Assembly: GCA_002812745.2 (NCBI GenBank)
Contig: NCSJ02000245.1
Location: forward strand, 1 to 64,000
Direction: 5' to 3'
DNA: 64,000 nt
From: Scytalidium lignicola
Lineage: Eukaryota > Ascomycota > Leotiomycetes
Shown here: piece after piece, positions 11,217 through 24,400 of the stretch
Layout of the letters: each line of letters opens with the position of its first letter
How positions within the stretch are numbered: position 1 is the stretch's first letter
The notes under the pieces: model-generated
What the model saw: only the letters and a program-made list of their open reading frames with translations
Databases searched by the model: none
What the model was told of the DNA's origin: nothing
Made by a program: the position numbers and the translations under genes

Positions 11217-11939
11217 AACCAGGGCCAAAAAGAGAGCCAAGCTTGGGGTGCCGAGGCTCGATATCGGAGCCGAAAGCCGTTATCGTCATTGCTAATCGGC
11301 GGCCGCTTGGTCGCTTGAGTCGCTTGTTTTTTGCCGGCGACGCTTGGATGGAGGGGGAAAGCAGCAAGCACATGTCATCATCGCGTCTGGGGGGTGGAAA
11401 AGCAGCGAGGGGTTGGAAAGGATGCTTGGGATGGCAGGATGGTATGACTCTGTTTAGGTTTTAAGTAAGTAGGGAAAAGGGCGAGGAAGACAACATTGTA
11501 ACCAGAAGAAGGAGAGAAGGCATTAGTCGTGGGTGTTGCAATGATGATATCAATAAATCCCCAAAAGGTCCAACACCAACAACATTGCCGGATCTGAGAT
11601 ATGGGACCAGCAATTGATTCCCGTATTTGCTGCGGGTGGATGGAAATAACCAAAAAAACATTGCCCATTGCCCATCTTTCTGGACCAATGGACCACGGCC
11701 TCTTGCCCTCTTACGGCGGCGGCAAGTTGCTCCTCTGCTGCTCTGCTCCTCTGCTTTTGCGTCGCTTTCCCCACATTCACAAGCTCCTGGGACTGGAACG
11801 AACTGGGGAGGCGCGATCGCTGCTGCTCCTTCCTCCGCCAGCAACCAGACATGACATACCTGCTCCCCTCCACCCGAGAAACCAGTGCTGCTCTTGCCGC
11901 CCCGACCTCTCGTGAGCTGCCGGCTGGCTCTGGCTCTCC

Positions 11940-11947
11940 TTATATAA
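11940..11947 (+). promoter_or_regulatory. TATA-like box of malate synthase
   Basis: TATATAAG lies about 265 bases before the ATG and is followed by pyrimidine-rich sequence, consistent with a core promoter and a leader of roughly 230 bases. No other element is assigned. Confidence 0.4.
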
Positions 11948-12206
11948 GTTATCTGTGACAGCCGCTGACCTCGGGCGTAACCATCTGGCGTGTTTTTTGG
12001 CTGTTTCTTTTCTAGTTTCATCCAGAGAAGAAGAAGAAAAGAGTCAAGAAGAAAGAGAGCTCTTCACCATCTGCTTTCCGGTACTTTCTAACTACTAATC
12101 ACTATCATCATCGTCATCACCATTAACATTCAAAACACAGCTCATTGGAAATCTACGACGACAGCGTAAAGCTCTCATATATCATTCGAAGACAGATTCA
12201 TACGCC

Positions 12207-14095
12207 ATGGCTCAGCTCGAGGCCATCCTTCAGGGTGTCAGCATCCAAGGCTCCATCGGAGAGTCTCACAAGAAGATCCTTACCAAGGAGGCCATTGCCT
12301 TCCTTGCCCTGCTTCACCGATCCTTCAATCCAAGGCGCAAGGAGCTTCTCCAGCGCCGAGTCATCAGACAGCAAGAGCTCGACCGAGGCATTCTGCCCGA
12401 CTTCCTCCCCGAGACGAAACACATCCGTGAGAATGATGCGTGGAAGGGTGCACCACCAGCCCCAGGTCTCATTGACCGTCGTGTGGAGATCACGGGCCCA
12501 ACCGACCGCAAGATGGTTGTGAATGCACTCAATTCCGAAGTATGGACATACATGGCTGATTTCGAAGGTACGGGGATCCTTTCTCCCTCTCCCCTCTTTC
12601 TCCTGCCCTAAACGTTGATAAAACCCCCTCTCTTCATCCCACCTTCAAGCAATTTATCCACACACACACAAGCACACACATGCTGACCAACCATCTTTCC
12701 TTGCAGATGCCACCGCTCCCACCTGGGATAATATGATCAATGGCCAGGTCAATCTCTACGACGCTATCCGCCGCCAGGTCGACTTCAAGCTAGGCGAAAA
12801 GGAATACAAGCTGCGCACCGACCGTGTGCTCCCCACTCTCATCGTGCGTCCTCGAGGCTGGCACTTGGACGAAAAGCACTTCACCGTTGATGGCGAGCCC
12901 ATCTCTGGTTCTCTCTTCGATTTCGGTCTCTACTTCTTCCACAATGCCAAAGAACTCGTTGCCCGGGGCTTCGGCCCATACTTCTATCTCCCCAAGATGG
13001 AATCTCATCTCGAGGCCAGACTCTGGAACGATGCGTTCAACCTCGCTCAGGACTACATTGCCATTCCCCGAGGCACAATTAGGGGTACCGTCCTGATTGA
13101 GACGATTCTCGCTGCATTTGAAATGGATGAGATCATCTACGAACTGAGAGATCACAGTTCCGGCCTCAACTGTGGACGGTGGGATTACATCTTCAGTGTG
13201 ATTAAGAAGTTCCGTCAGAACTCGAATTTCGTGCTTCCAGACAGAGCTGCTGTCACCATGACTGTTCCATTCATGGGTAAGTTTATAATACCTCCTTCCT
13301 TACTCACTCAAAATTCGTAACTAAACTCACATTCATCTAGATGCCTACGTCAAACTCCTCATTCAGACTTGCCATCGACGTGGTGTCCATGCCATGGGCG
13401 GCATGGCAGCCCAGATCCCCATCAAAGACGATAAAGCTGCTAATGACCGCGCCATGGATGGTGTACGTGCCGACAAGCTCCGTGAAGCGAAAGCTGGTCA
13501 TGACGGAACCTGGGTAGCACATCCAGCCCTTGCGTCTATCGCGTCAGAAGTCTTCAACAAGTATATGCCTACGCCCAATCAGATGTTTGTCCGTAGAGAG
13601 GATGTCAAGATCGGTCAGAATGATTTGTTGAACATGAATGTCCCAGGCAAGGTCACTGAAGATGGTATTAGGAAGAACCTGAACATTGGATTAGGGTATA
13701 TGGAAGGGTGGCTGAGAGGCATTGGTTGCGTGCCTATTAACTACTTGGTAATTTCCCCATAGTTTCTTCCTTTCTGCCTTCATGTTTATATTAATATCTT
13801 TTAGATGGAAGATGCTGCCACCGCCGAAGTCTCCCGCTCTCAACTCTGGCAATGGGTCAGGCATGGTGTCTCCACTGCTGAAGGCAAGAGAGTTGACAAA
13901 GGTTACGCCTTAAAACTGCTCAAGGAGCAAGCCGATGAGTTGGCATCCAAAGCTCCCAAGGGCAACAAGTTTCATCTCGCCGCACAGTACTTCAGCACTC
14001 AAGTTACCGGGGAAGATTATGCCGATTTCTTGACTAGTTTGTTGTACAATGAGATTACTAGTCTGGGGAGTTCGAGTCCTGCTTCGAAGTTGTGA
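12207..14095 (+). CDS. mls1: Malate synthase, glyoxylate cycle
   Basis: Condenses glyoxylate and acetyl-CoA to malate, completing the glyoxylate shunt needed for growth on acetate or fatty acids. Exons: 12207-12567, 12707-13276, 13341-13747 and 13805-14095 (introns 139, 64 and 57 bp), giving 542 residues, the usual length. The family signature runs through [11 protein letters not shown] and the following [18 protein letters not shown] stretch, and the catalytic-domain motif [12 protein letters not shown] is rebuilt exactly across the last intron. The protein ends in Ser-Lys-Leu, a canonical PTS1, so it should be peroxisomal. The start codon context (GCCATGGCT) is good. Its 3' end faces that of the downstream kinase gene. 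Confidence 0.97.
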
Positions 14096-15028
14096 GGAAT
14101 GAAGGAAGTTGAGAGGGGGGATACGAGAGCGTTACAAAGGATGAATGGGATGAATGGATGACTTGGAGTCCAAATGATATTTTTTTTGGCAAAAAATTTG
14201 CAAAAATCCAAAATAACTGGATATCTTTGTATGAAGTATATATCTCTTTTTTAAGTTTTAGTTATTATGAAAAGGAAGCCGGATGCTTGATCATGTCATC
14301 GCTTCATTTATGCGTTTCATGAGAAGCAAAAATGTTAACTATCTTATCTATACCAGTGTGTACGGTGTATGTGTGCGTAATAATCACGTAGTTTAACAAT
14401 TATCCCTACGTGTTCACAAGAGAAGAAAAATTGAGAGACAGGTTGTTTCGAAATTAAGATTCATAATCATTCCATTTGCTAATCGTACCGATCCCATATT
14501 TGCAGCTGCAATCCTTCTCCCTCGCTTCCCCTTCCCTCCCCGCTTGCAAAATAAATAAATAAAACGTTGGGATCCCTGCAACCAATATCTAAAACTCCAG
14601 ACAAAAAACAAAAACGCAAAAGGCCAGCAAGAACAATGAAGTAAGCAGCAAGAGAATAAATCCCCCTCTTTGACAAAAATAAGGATGGAAAAGAAACAAA
14701 AAGGAAAGAAAAAAATAACACAACACAGCTAAGAGCAAGTCAAACTTCATGCATCAGAGCAAAAGAAAAGGGAAAAAAGAGTGCAAGCCACAGATGAAGT
14801 ATAAAAANGAAAAAAGGCATTGTCCCAGTTAATGCTTCTCTTGCATACACACATAAAACACCCCTTAAGAGGTAAAAAAAANGAATTATCCTCCACACAC
14901 ACTCTTTTCCCGTTCCTTCTCACCAAATACTAAGTGAATAATATAACGTGATGTTTTCTTGTTCGGGCATCGGTTCTGAATAGATCGTATCGAATCCCAT
15001 CCAGACTACTGTTACAAGCGCCTTTTAC
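14096..15028. other. Convergent intergenic region
   Basis: About 0.9 kb between the 3' ends of malate synthase (plus) and the Dbf2-type kinase (minus). A- and T-rich stretches fit the two 3' UTRs and polyadenylation sites. No gene is visible. Confidence 0.6.
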
Positions 15029-17198
15029 CTACAGCATCGTACCAAACGTACTATCCATATCGATAGGTTTTCTTGGAGTGGATTTTCCTCCATCCTCGGT
15101 AGCTGGCTTGCGGTGTCTGAAGGTAAATCCGACGAATAAGTGCTTGCTCATTGGATCTTCTCGTTCAGCCATGCTCTCCAAAGCAGCCTGCTTGTCGTGG
15201 ACTTCCTTGTACTTGGCCATATCGGCTTCGTTGCTGAAATCGTCAAAGTAGCCGGCATCGGTCTCTGAATCCAGCTCCGGGACGAATGGAGCACGAGTTT
15301 GTCGGATTGTAGCCCAGTCTACTTCGGCAAAGTACTGATGGTCATAGACTTCCTTGATAACTGAGAATCGTTTTGCTTTGGAAGTAATACAACTGCTGAA
15401 GTTAGCACAAAGTGTTGAGATGTCCAACAGGATACACTAACCTTGTGATAAAGTTCCAGGTACGGTTGCTAATGAAATAACTTGGATCTTCCCAAACAGG
15501 TCTCTTCAACACTTCTCTCCAGTGCTTCAGGTTCTTCCAGGTCTCATCCACCGTAGATCCAGCAAATGGTGGGAAACCAGTCAATGCTTCGAAAAGCATA
15601 CAGCCAAGACTCCAATAGTCAACTGTGAAATCATACTCATCTCCTTTCAGGACTTCTGGGGCCATATAATCTGGAGAACCCACAATCGACTTGGCATAAT
15701 TAACTTCTCTATCTCTCATTGATCGATACCCTTCCCGACGCTCTGCGACCGTTCGCTGGTCCATCGGTTTCCCAAATGGTACATACGTCTCTCCAACCTT
15801 CTCAAGCTTGATTCTCATAGACTCGATTTTTTGTGGAGCTAGCATACCTGCTGCAAGTCCAAAATCCGTGAGTTTAACGTGACCAGTGGAATCAATTAGG
15901 AAGTTCTCAGGCTTCAAATCTCGATGAATATAGCCCAGCTGATGGAGAGCATCTACGGAGCAAAACATCTCGGCAATGTAAAATCGCGCATGACGGTTTG
16001 CTAAAACACCAGTGTTGTTTAGCAAAGTACGGAAATCCCCTCCAGGTACGTATTCCTACACGATTCATTAGTACACGCTCACACAGCTTTTTATATTCTT
16101 CTAACATACCATCGCCAAATAGATACTCTTTTCATCCTGAAATGAATAGAGTAATCGCACAAGCCATTCGCTCTGCGCATTGGTCAAGATATCACGTTCA
16201 GTGAGAACATGTCGAACCTCATCCAGCTTGAAAAGCAATTTCTTGCTCATGACCTTCAACGCGCAGACTTCATGCGTATCCTTCTTCTGAGCCAGATAAA
16301 CTTGTCCATAGCCACCTTGACCAACTTGTGTTAATATTTGGAAATCACCCTGTCGCAGACGGACTCGGCGCTTCCTCAGATTTGCGCGCTCGCGTCCAGC
16401 ATACTTGTGCCAGACTGGATTATAAGTCTCTTCAGGCGTAGTGGGAGGTGGAGGGTATTCGGTTTTAAAATGGTTGAGACGGGTCTGACGAGCTCCAACG
16501 TAGCTCAGAAGATCAAAATAGTAATCAAGGAAATCTATACAACTGTCAGCGCTGTGTCAACAAAACGGCCGATCGCCATTGCACTTACACAGCTGTGTAA
16601 CGTTTGCAAGGCGCTTGACATTTGGCTTCTGCAAAATCTCCATCTCCTCGGCGGTTAAACCGCGATGGGTATTAAATCTTCTAGATGTCCATTGTGGCTG
16701 CTCTCGAGACTGGTAGAGCTCCTGTCTAGCCAGCGCAGCTTGGCTTTGCGACATTGACTCTCCATGTCTGGAACCTGGCGGTGTGTTCTCCTTGCCCTGC
16801 TGCTTCCTCAGGGGACTACCTGGAGTCGCCCCAGCCTTGTGTATGATGCTCTCCTCGATGATATTGGAGGAGTTACCGAAGTATGAATCATCTACTGCGA
16901 GAGCGTTCGTCTTGGTTGGGGATAATGGTGCGCTTCCTCTGGTTGGGCTTGGTGGAGCATGAGAGCCGAGTTTCAGCGCATTTTCAAAGGCGTACGGGAG
17001 ATCATTAGCGCCTGGAGGGTTTTGCTTCTTGCTCGGACTGCCCTGAGGTGTAGAAATGGGAGTGACGAAGCTATTTCGAATAGGTGTACCTGGTCGGTCA
17101 TCCATTCGCGTTGTAAGAGGTGGAGGAGGAACCGGCAGGATGCCGTCATGCTTTCCTGCCTGAGCGGATGGGAAGAGGTTGGAAATAAAGCTGGACAT
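15029..17198 (-). CDS. dbf2: NDR-family protein kinase, Dbf2/Sid2 type
   Basis: AGC/NDR-family Ser/Thr kinase of the mitotic exit / septation initiation pathway, acting with a Mob1 partner. Exons on the minus strand: 17198-16589, 16534-16110, 16055-15442 and 15395-15029 (introns 54, 54 and 46 bp; the last acceptor is a CAGCAG tandem that could be used three bases later). This gives about 671 residues. A disordered Ser/Pro-rich N-terminus precedes a Mob-binding helical segment. The kinase domain has a glycine loop (GQGGYGQVY), HRDLKPEN, DFGL, the NDR-type insert and an activation segment (SIVGSPDYMAPE). The C-terminal hydrophobic motif is FVGFTF. The DFGL-to-MAPE insert and overall layout favour Dbf2/Sid2 over Cbk1. 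The gene is complete. Confidence 0.93.
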
Positions 17199-19192
17199 GG
17201 TGGTTGTTTGTTGTTGTTGTTCGCTGATCTAGTCAGTTGAACTTGTTATCGATTGTCTAGAGGATCCCCTCAGAAGAAGTTGGCTGCCCAAATCGCGGTG
17301 AAGAGGTATACCACGACTTTGCAGAAGGAGAGTAAAAAGAAGTGAAAATTCGCTGGAGAAAGGAGAAAGGGGAAATTGAGCGCAGGAAATTAATAAAGTG
17401 AACGGGAGCAACTTGAGAAGACCTGCAGTCTCAAGTTGGGGGTGATGGCGTAGCTGCAGAATCGTGGCTGGACCTGATCTCCAGCTAACAATTACAAGGG
17501 GTTGAAGCGTAGCGGGGCAAGTGTTGATGCTCCCAACAGCAACCGCGTTGCGGTAGCAACCAATGGTCGGGCACCCGCGTCTGCGATTTGTCGAAAAACG
17601 AACTTCACCTCCTTCACGCATATGATTCGCCGATGTCACTTGGTTACAAACTCATTTACATCGCAGGCTAGGTTTATTTTAAATAATATATATATATTAA
17701 AATTACACAATATATCCGCTACACAACTCTACAATCCTACCTAGCTAGTGTGTATTGGACAGCTGCGGACTGATGGTGTAAATAGTTCTAAAAACACAGC
17801 CACTTTTACCTCATTCGAACTCCATAAGTCAAGTATACTCAAATGAATTGAAACCTACCTATCATCCACTCCTTTTCCCTATTGACGATCTATTCGAAAG
17901 TGATAGTACATCTAGACCAATCGAAGCAGCAAGTAATTCGATACCTCTCCTCCCTATATCATGTAGCACTTACCGTAACCCAACATCAAAAGCCATCAAA
18001 CAACAACAACATCTTCATCTCCATTCAAAGCATAGCATAAATGCATAACTAAACTTTATTAGTCTTTTTGCGTTGTGGTACCCAGCTGCTCTGAGCGCAG
18101 CAGATAAGCAAAGCCTAAACCTAAGATTAGACCTGCCTCCATCCCTCCATAGCCAAGGAGGTTCCACATCTACAGGATCCACCTTCTCCATAATTACCTC
18201 ATCTCAGGGGGGAGGGATAAGGGGAAACGAGTTTATCGATTGCGAGATAGTTTTTTTTTACCGCGGTATGATTTTTTGCGCAATCGCAAATAATGGACTT
18301 GACGCAATGTAGAATATTTACCGGTAGATCGATCGATCCAAAAGCACTAGCTCATAATTGTGATCAGTTCCTAATAACACTAGTACATTTTTCACAACGA
18401 CGATAAATCCACAATGCAAAAATTTGAGACGGTATCATACCACTCCATCAACAAAAATCTTGAGACACAGAGATTCAGACCGCTCGTCAATGTTTGATGG
18501 GAAACCAACCGGGGACGGTTTAAGGTTCGTTCATTGAATATGTGTCCAGGCAGAAAATTACGGCGACAAAATCTAGAACAGATACACGAAAACGGGGGAA
18601 ACAGGGAACACAAGAGATCGTTGGCATCAATAGCAATCAAGCGATCCGAAATAGTCGGTCGAGCGACGCACGAATTTGCACATTATGCAATAAAGTTCTA
18701 AACACACAAGTTAACAAGCCAATGAGACATATCACACATACACAAAATCAGAGAAACAATGAGAATTTTGTGCAAACGTCTTGGGTGTTGCATTTAGGAC
18801 GAAGTTATAAATACGGGGCCAGAGTCGATCCCTGCTTGTAGACGTATTAGCGAAAAGGGGTAACTCTAATCCAGAGAAAAAAACTCCGATCCGTGCAATC
18901 CCAGAGAACATTTGTCTTCACCACCCTCCTTACTCCTTAGCACCATCTTACAAGCACACAGCACGCCCCCACCCCCACCCATTCCGTTTTCAGGTGTGCG
19001 CGCTCTCCTAATGCTAAAAGCTGCGCTGAAACAAACCGAGCCTAAAATCTAGGCACGAGAAAATAACCCCCCCGTCTAGCTTTGATATTGATACTCGTCT
19101 TGTTGTTTTCCGGCAGCCAGATGACAAAAGAAAACTATTGTGACAAAGATTTGTTTTGGAAGTATTATGTATAAAGTCAATGGTATAACGTG
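17199..19192. other. Intergenic region, kinase promoter and cyclin 3' side
   Basis: About 2 kb without a supported gene. It includes the upstream region of the Dbf2-type kinase gene and the downstream region of the cyclin gene. Short ORFs have no recognisable features. Confidence 0.55.
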
Positions 19193-21409
19193 TTAATTAA
19201 GTATACCTTCCCACATGCCAGGGCCGCCAAAGCCGCCGAAAGAAGGGTGAAGACTGGATTGAGATACTCCTCTGGAAGCCTCCGAGGCGCAGCAGACTCT
19301 CTTGCGACCAAGAGATGCGGTGGAGGTGGATTGCACAGCGACCTGAGCGTTGGAACTGCAGTCCAAGGGCCGTTGTGCTCTGGATCGAACAAGATTATCA
19401 CACCAACCGCTCTCAACGCATGGTTGAAAATGCTCATTGAGCATCTCCCGGACGTTCTCTTGCAAGGAATTTTCAATCGATAGAGGCCTACTACGCTTTG
19501 CACCAGCTCTGTTTGGAGATTCCATCCTTGGATGGCTGTGAAGCTCCTGGAGAGCCTGTGCGGCATCGTGCTCGGAATCTCTTGAGAAATAGTCGAGATC
19601 ACATTCACGTCTCGCCAAGGGTGTATCTAGAGAGAGATCGATGAAGTCCTTGCCCATAGGTCCTGTGTATGAATCAGGTGATGACGTTGGATCACCACAG
19701 TATACTTCAGGTACTGTAGGGATAGCGATCCGGCCCTGCTTCTCACTACACAGCTTCGCATACCGACAGCGCGCCTGGACATCCAATTTGGATGATAAAG
19801 GCGCGCTCATCAGCGAGGATGCAGATGAGATCGAAGAAGAGCGAGATGATCGGCTGGATGTATCGGACACCATTGACTCTGGAGATGATGCAGTAGATAC
19901 GGAATTGGCCAATGACGACCGGCGACGTATTATGCAAGGAAGTGGCGAGGCATTTGAATGCCATCTCTCTGTGGCTTGGGCGGCGCACGCGTTCGAGCTT
20001 TGGCCCATCGCTAAACTCATGGAAGACTTGCAGAGGAGGTAGGAAGTAGCACTCACTGCAGGAGTGCCATATCCGGTGCTCTGTGGCGTAAGTCTGGGTG
20101 TTGGAAGCAAGCCTAGGGATGGAGCAAGCTTAGGATATACAATTGATGGTGAGGGTTCTAAGACACTCGGGGTATAATATTTTGGAGTTGGAGTGGAATC
20201 CAAGGAGCCACAGCCAAACGTTGGCATGCGCTCAACAGAGGAAATAGTAGTTGATCGAGGCGATGAAGGAGTAATCGCCGCATCATTTGTTTTTGATGGG
20301 ATCGATGGTAATATCCCTTCAATGTTGTCTAGCTCAGGATTGAGCATGAGAACAATTGATTTCCAGTCCGCTGCTTGCTCGGCAAGTCTTGGGCAAGCCG
20401 CTGCCGAAGGGGAAGGGGGCTGGGATGGGGTGTACTTCAGGACGATGTCAGTCCAGCGCTGGAAGACTACTTCAGTGATGTGTAATCGCCAGTTAACGGC
20501 AAGCAGGAATGCCGTTTCATTCTGGTTAATTTCTAGGGTGTTAAGGCCCGAGATTTTACTCCAAGCTCGCGCAGAGTAGTTGCGGTCTTGAAGATACTTG
20601 GAGGCCAGGATTAGAGCGGCAAGGAACATGCGACGACCGCATTGCAGTGCGCGATTAGAGTGGACATCTTCGGGCTGTTCCATCGTGAAATCGTGCTTGG
20701 GCACATGGGGCTTAATCAAAATTAGATAATACAAGGCGACCTGGAGAGTTGAGTAACTCGTCCGGGACCGTCTCAAAGTCTCTTGAATAAATGTTCGCAG
20801 AGGAAGAACGCCCTTGTTACCCATCTCGCTTCGGCAAGTGACCGAGGAAAGGGGCCAGATAGCTTCGACAATCTGGGCGGAGGAATCTGGGAAAATTATT
20901 GAGTCGGCATTCTTGGTTCAGGTTGCACAAATTTTAAGCTTACCAACGAGGCTGTCGACAAAGTTGACCTTTCGATCGCATTGACGTACTAATGGAGGAG
21001 GGCAACGCGTTGCGCTTGTTCTCCTTGGGTGCTGTCGCGCTTCGGGCACGCATCCTGGGAGCACCTTGTGTTTTGGCCAGTATGTCGCAACTGAAACGCC
21101 CTGTTCACAGGCATTGCCAGAGCTAGTTGAAGAAGTTACCGTTTGCGGCGCGTTGTAGCTATTATATGTTTCTGAGGGACCAGAGTCGGAGGAGCTGGTG
21201 ATTGAAGTGTCGTCTGAGGTCTGAGAGGAGGCGTCTGACCAGACGGAGGCTGAGGAGGAAGATGCAGAGGAAGCTAACGAAGAGCCATATGGACCGTGGT
21301 AGGAAGCGATGTAAGGCGGCGAATCATCATCACCACAATTCATCTTCGAGTTTTTGGAGGGTTGTGAAGTTTCCGAACAAAACTCCAGTCGCCGTCTGTA
21401 CAAAGCCAA
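19193..21409 (-). CDS. Pho80/PCL-type cyclin
   Basis: Regulatory subunit for a Pho85-like cyclin-dependent kinase. Two exons: 21409-20944 and 20886-19193 (57-bp intron), about 719 residues. The N-terminus is Ser/Asp-rich and disordered. The cyclin box begins around residues 155-175 and includes the motifs TFIQETLRRSR, the LQVALYYL helix, RRMFLAALILASKYLQDR, and an ISGLNTLEINQNE/FL segment typical of the PCL family. The remaining ~450 residues are low-complexity Ser/Pro-rich. A 90-base stretch beginning GTGAGT near 20058 could be an optional in-frame intron, but retaining it keeps the frame open. A shorter start at Met23 (near 21343) is possible. The upstream flank is an unusually long gene-free region. 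Confidence 0.85.
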
Positions 21410-24400
21410 ACCGATAAAACCGTTGTAGACCGTTCCTTAAGACCTTCTAACTGGATACAGGCCCGCACAACCGCAAATGCCGTTGCAGAGCGAGATAATC
21501 GAGGGAGGAGGGGATGAGGAGGACTATAGCAAAGGGATCGAGTAGATCTCTTCACGAACGATAAAACCGGATGACGATGTAAGACTGGCGACTGGAGAAG
21601 ACTTGAGCAAGACGAGGAGCATTGTGACCTTTCCGACGGTGGAAATGGTAACTGTTGTGGTAAATGGTGGGCTAGTAGTGAATACCACCAACTACCATTG
21701 GAGCAGGAAACGTCAGGCGCGAGCAAATGAAGGTGGTTGCTGTGGCGTGGATAATTATCTGATTATCTTGCTGCAGGTACCGAACGTGGGAGGACCGAAG
21801 GGTATTAAAAACTAAAGAGAGAGACGAAAAAGATTGAGTGGAGTTGGTAGAATCGTGGAGTCTGGTCCTAAGTACGTCGCCGACTCAAGACTTGGTAAAA
21901 AGGGAAAAGGTACCGTTTCAGAAGTACCGTATATGACTGATTTGCAGAGTGGCAAGGCCTAGCCGAGTACCGTGATCGATGGTTGTTTTTTGATGAAGGG
22001 GAGCGAGCAACTTGGGGAACAGGTTGCCACGGGGAGTTGGGTATTAGAAGGAAATAATGAGGACAAAGGCGCGTACGAACGTGGCGAGTATGCTGAGGGC
22101 GTTGAAAAGGAAGTTCTGCGCTAGGATTCTGAAAGAAGAGGGAAGATTTGTGTTGTGGTGACTCCTTGCGTGGAAGGCGACTTTTGGGAGGGAAAGCGGC
22201 CGGGTTATCGCAGAGAGGGAGGAGGCTGGATTTCAGGCGGAATCGGGGAGAGAGACGAAAAATAAGGGAACCGGTGGATGATGGAGAGGCGAGATAGAAG
22301 AAAAATACGTGCGAGATGATGGTGATCGTAGAACAATAGTTTCTTGCAGACTTCTAGGAGCCGCTTCCTCTATTGCTTGGAATCATACATGACGGACGGG
22401 TTGGGGGGNAGATCGAAATGGGGACAGGTTTCGCGGGCATCTGCTGGGTTTTGAGGAGGCAAGCGAGTTGGGATGTGGCCTGGCGAGGGGAGCGACGTTC
22501 GCAGCGTCGCGAGGAGTCACACCTCTTCTTTTTTTCTTGCCAGGAAAGAAGGCGTGGGCCCACGAGCCACCTCACGCTTTCAACGCCTTCGCTGCTGCCC
22601 TCCCCTGGCTCGCCTCTTCTGTGGGCTGCAGCGACCATCTACGCACTTTTCCATTCTCTGCTTCCTCTCCCCCTCCCCGCCACCACTCGCTGCTGCTTGC
22701 TGCTTGCTGCAACAACCACAGGACCGCGTTCCCCAGCACATCACTCTCACCACCAAAACAGCCCTTTCCTTTTGCCCAATCTCAGTCTGGCGATGCACCA
22801 CTCACACGGCCATCTACAAGGTCGACAGGGTCTACAGGGTCGCCCCCAATAATTATTACTCTTTCGTACTGGCTGTTGGTGGTACGGGCCTACCAGACGT
22901 CGCCCTCCTCCTCTTCCTTCCTAACGCCAGCCGGCGGCCACCACCCAAACCAAGCACAGCGATCTCGCCGCCCCTCCCTTTCTAATTAGCTTTCACAGCT
23001 TTTCTTTCTATTAGAGAGAAGAGGGGAATGGAAGGGCATCATACATCATACCGCACATCATAGTTTGCTCCAGGCAGGGCTGTTACCGAGAAAAGGATGG
23101 CCCTCCTCCTCCTCGATCTTGTGTGGTACCAGGACCGCTGTTGCGCCCCGTTAGCACATTCCAGTATTCTTGGTCCCATCGTTAATATTGCGTTATTCAT
23201 GGAGATGCAGCCTGGGGCTGCTAGGCAGAACCTCGCAGAACCCAGCGGCCATGATCGGCAGCCTTGAGGCACCACCAACTCTTTCCTTCCTTCCCAGCAC
23301 CGGAGGACAGGCTGGCATGAAGAACATGATACGGTACAAGCCTCGCAAAGCAATGCGGTAAATCGTCGATGCAAGAAACGGTCTTCCCCAGAAGCTACTC
23401 CCCGTCCATCAGTTACTTTGAATAGACTTCGATACACCAGTCAAAGATGTACTGTACGTAAGTTAAATTTATCTACTGTTCTCTACGCTCATTTACCACA
23501 CTTCTCAACTACAATACAACACCAACAATCAGTACCCACCTGTAACCACTTACTTCTACAACAACTACAGTACACAACAGTAAGAGCAATAGATAATGAG
23601 GTGCTTCACCAGGAGACTATTCGTGGTGCCGGCTGACGACGTCTGGGAACTACGGGTACGGGATGCTGCCCTCTGCAGCTGCAATCCTCAGGGCTATGCT
23701 ATGCCAGGACGCATGGGCCACCTTCTGTACTGCGCACTCATTTTGTGCTTGTGCAACGCATAAAACCAGCCCGTTTACTCATCTTTCCCCTGAAACCTGA
23801 CTATGAATTAATTGCTCCGTAGATCAAAGACTATAAAAGTAGAAACAATGCTCTTCTCAGCCTCGATTGCAAAAGCCTCGCGGGAAAGGGTGAAACACAC
23901 ACCACAATAGAATGGTTTTGTCTGCCTTCTTCTCCAGCATACAAGCCGCTGCAATCTCAGCCTTCGGCCACGCCACGCTACTTACTGAGTCGAACCGTAG
24001 AGATGGAAATAGGCATACATCTCAATAATCCGGGCGATCCGTCCTCCCCAGCAGAACACGAAGTCCCAAATGTTCGCCACTGGTCTCAAAATTACTCATT
24101 TCAATCAACAAAGCCTTTTGTCGCAATCTGATCTACCATAATTTGAAATACACAGTACCAGAATGGATTCGAGGCTACCCGGTACAAGCAGAACTTCAAA
24201 CATTGCATGCAAGAAGGAGGGCAAAGCCTCGTCCCAAATCTATTCTTACATCCTTCTCCCGTCCCCCCTCAAACAAAGAGCACTACAGTTGCTACCTTTC
24301 TACTCCGTACCTACCCCAAATATACACTGGCAGAATCATTCGAGAGGTCAGCTAAAGCAAAGTTGATTCCCATGCTGTCTGTCTTCTTGATCAAGATGCA

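Larger units (their letters stand above)
9898..12206. other. Intergenic region, malate synthase promoter side
   Basis: About 2.3 kb between smc5 and malate synthase. Overlapping ORFs on both strands (for example 11461-12021 minus) have biased composition and no recognisable domains, so I do not call genes. The last 500 bases are rich in CT tracts, usual upstream of highly expressed fungal genes. A perfect palindrome at 11180-11195 and a TATA-like box near 11941 are listed separately. Confidence 0.5.

Noticed and set aside
11461..12021. Minus-strand ORF of 186 codons upstream of malate synthase
   Set aside because: Overlaps CT-rich promoter DNA and competing ORFs in four frames; composition is biased and no domain is visible.
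19985..20058. Possible in-frame 90-base intron in the cyclin gene
   Set aside because: A GTGAGT donor is present but branch and acceptor are weak; the frame is open without splicing, so the longer exon is kept.
22354..22989. Several overlapping ORFs of 90-173 codons
   Set aside because: Three frames are open at once on CT/GA-biased DNA, giving Ser/Pro/Arg-rich products without any family resemblance.
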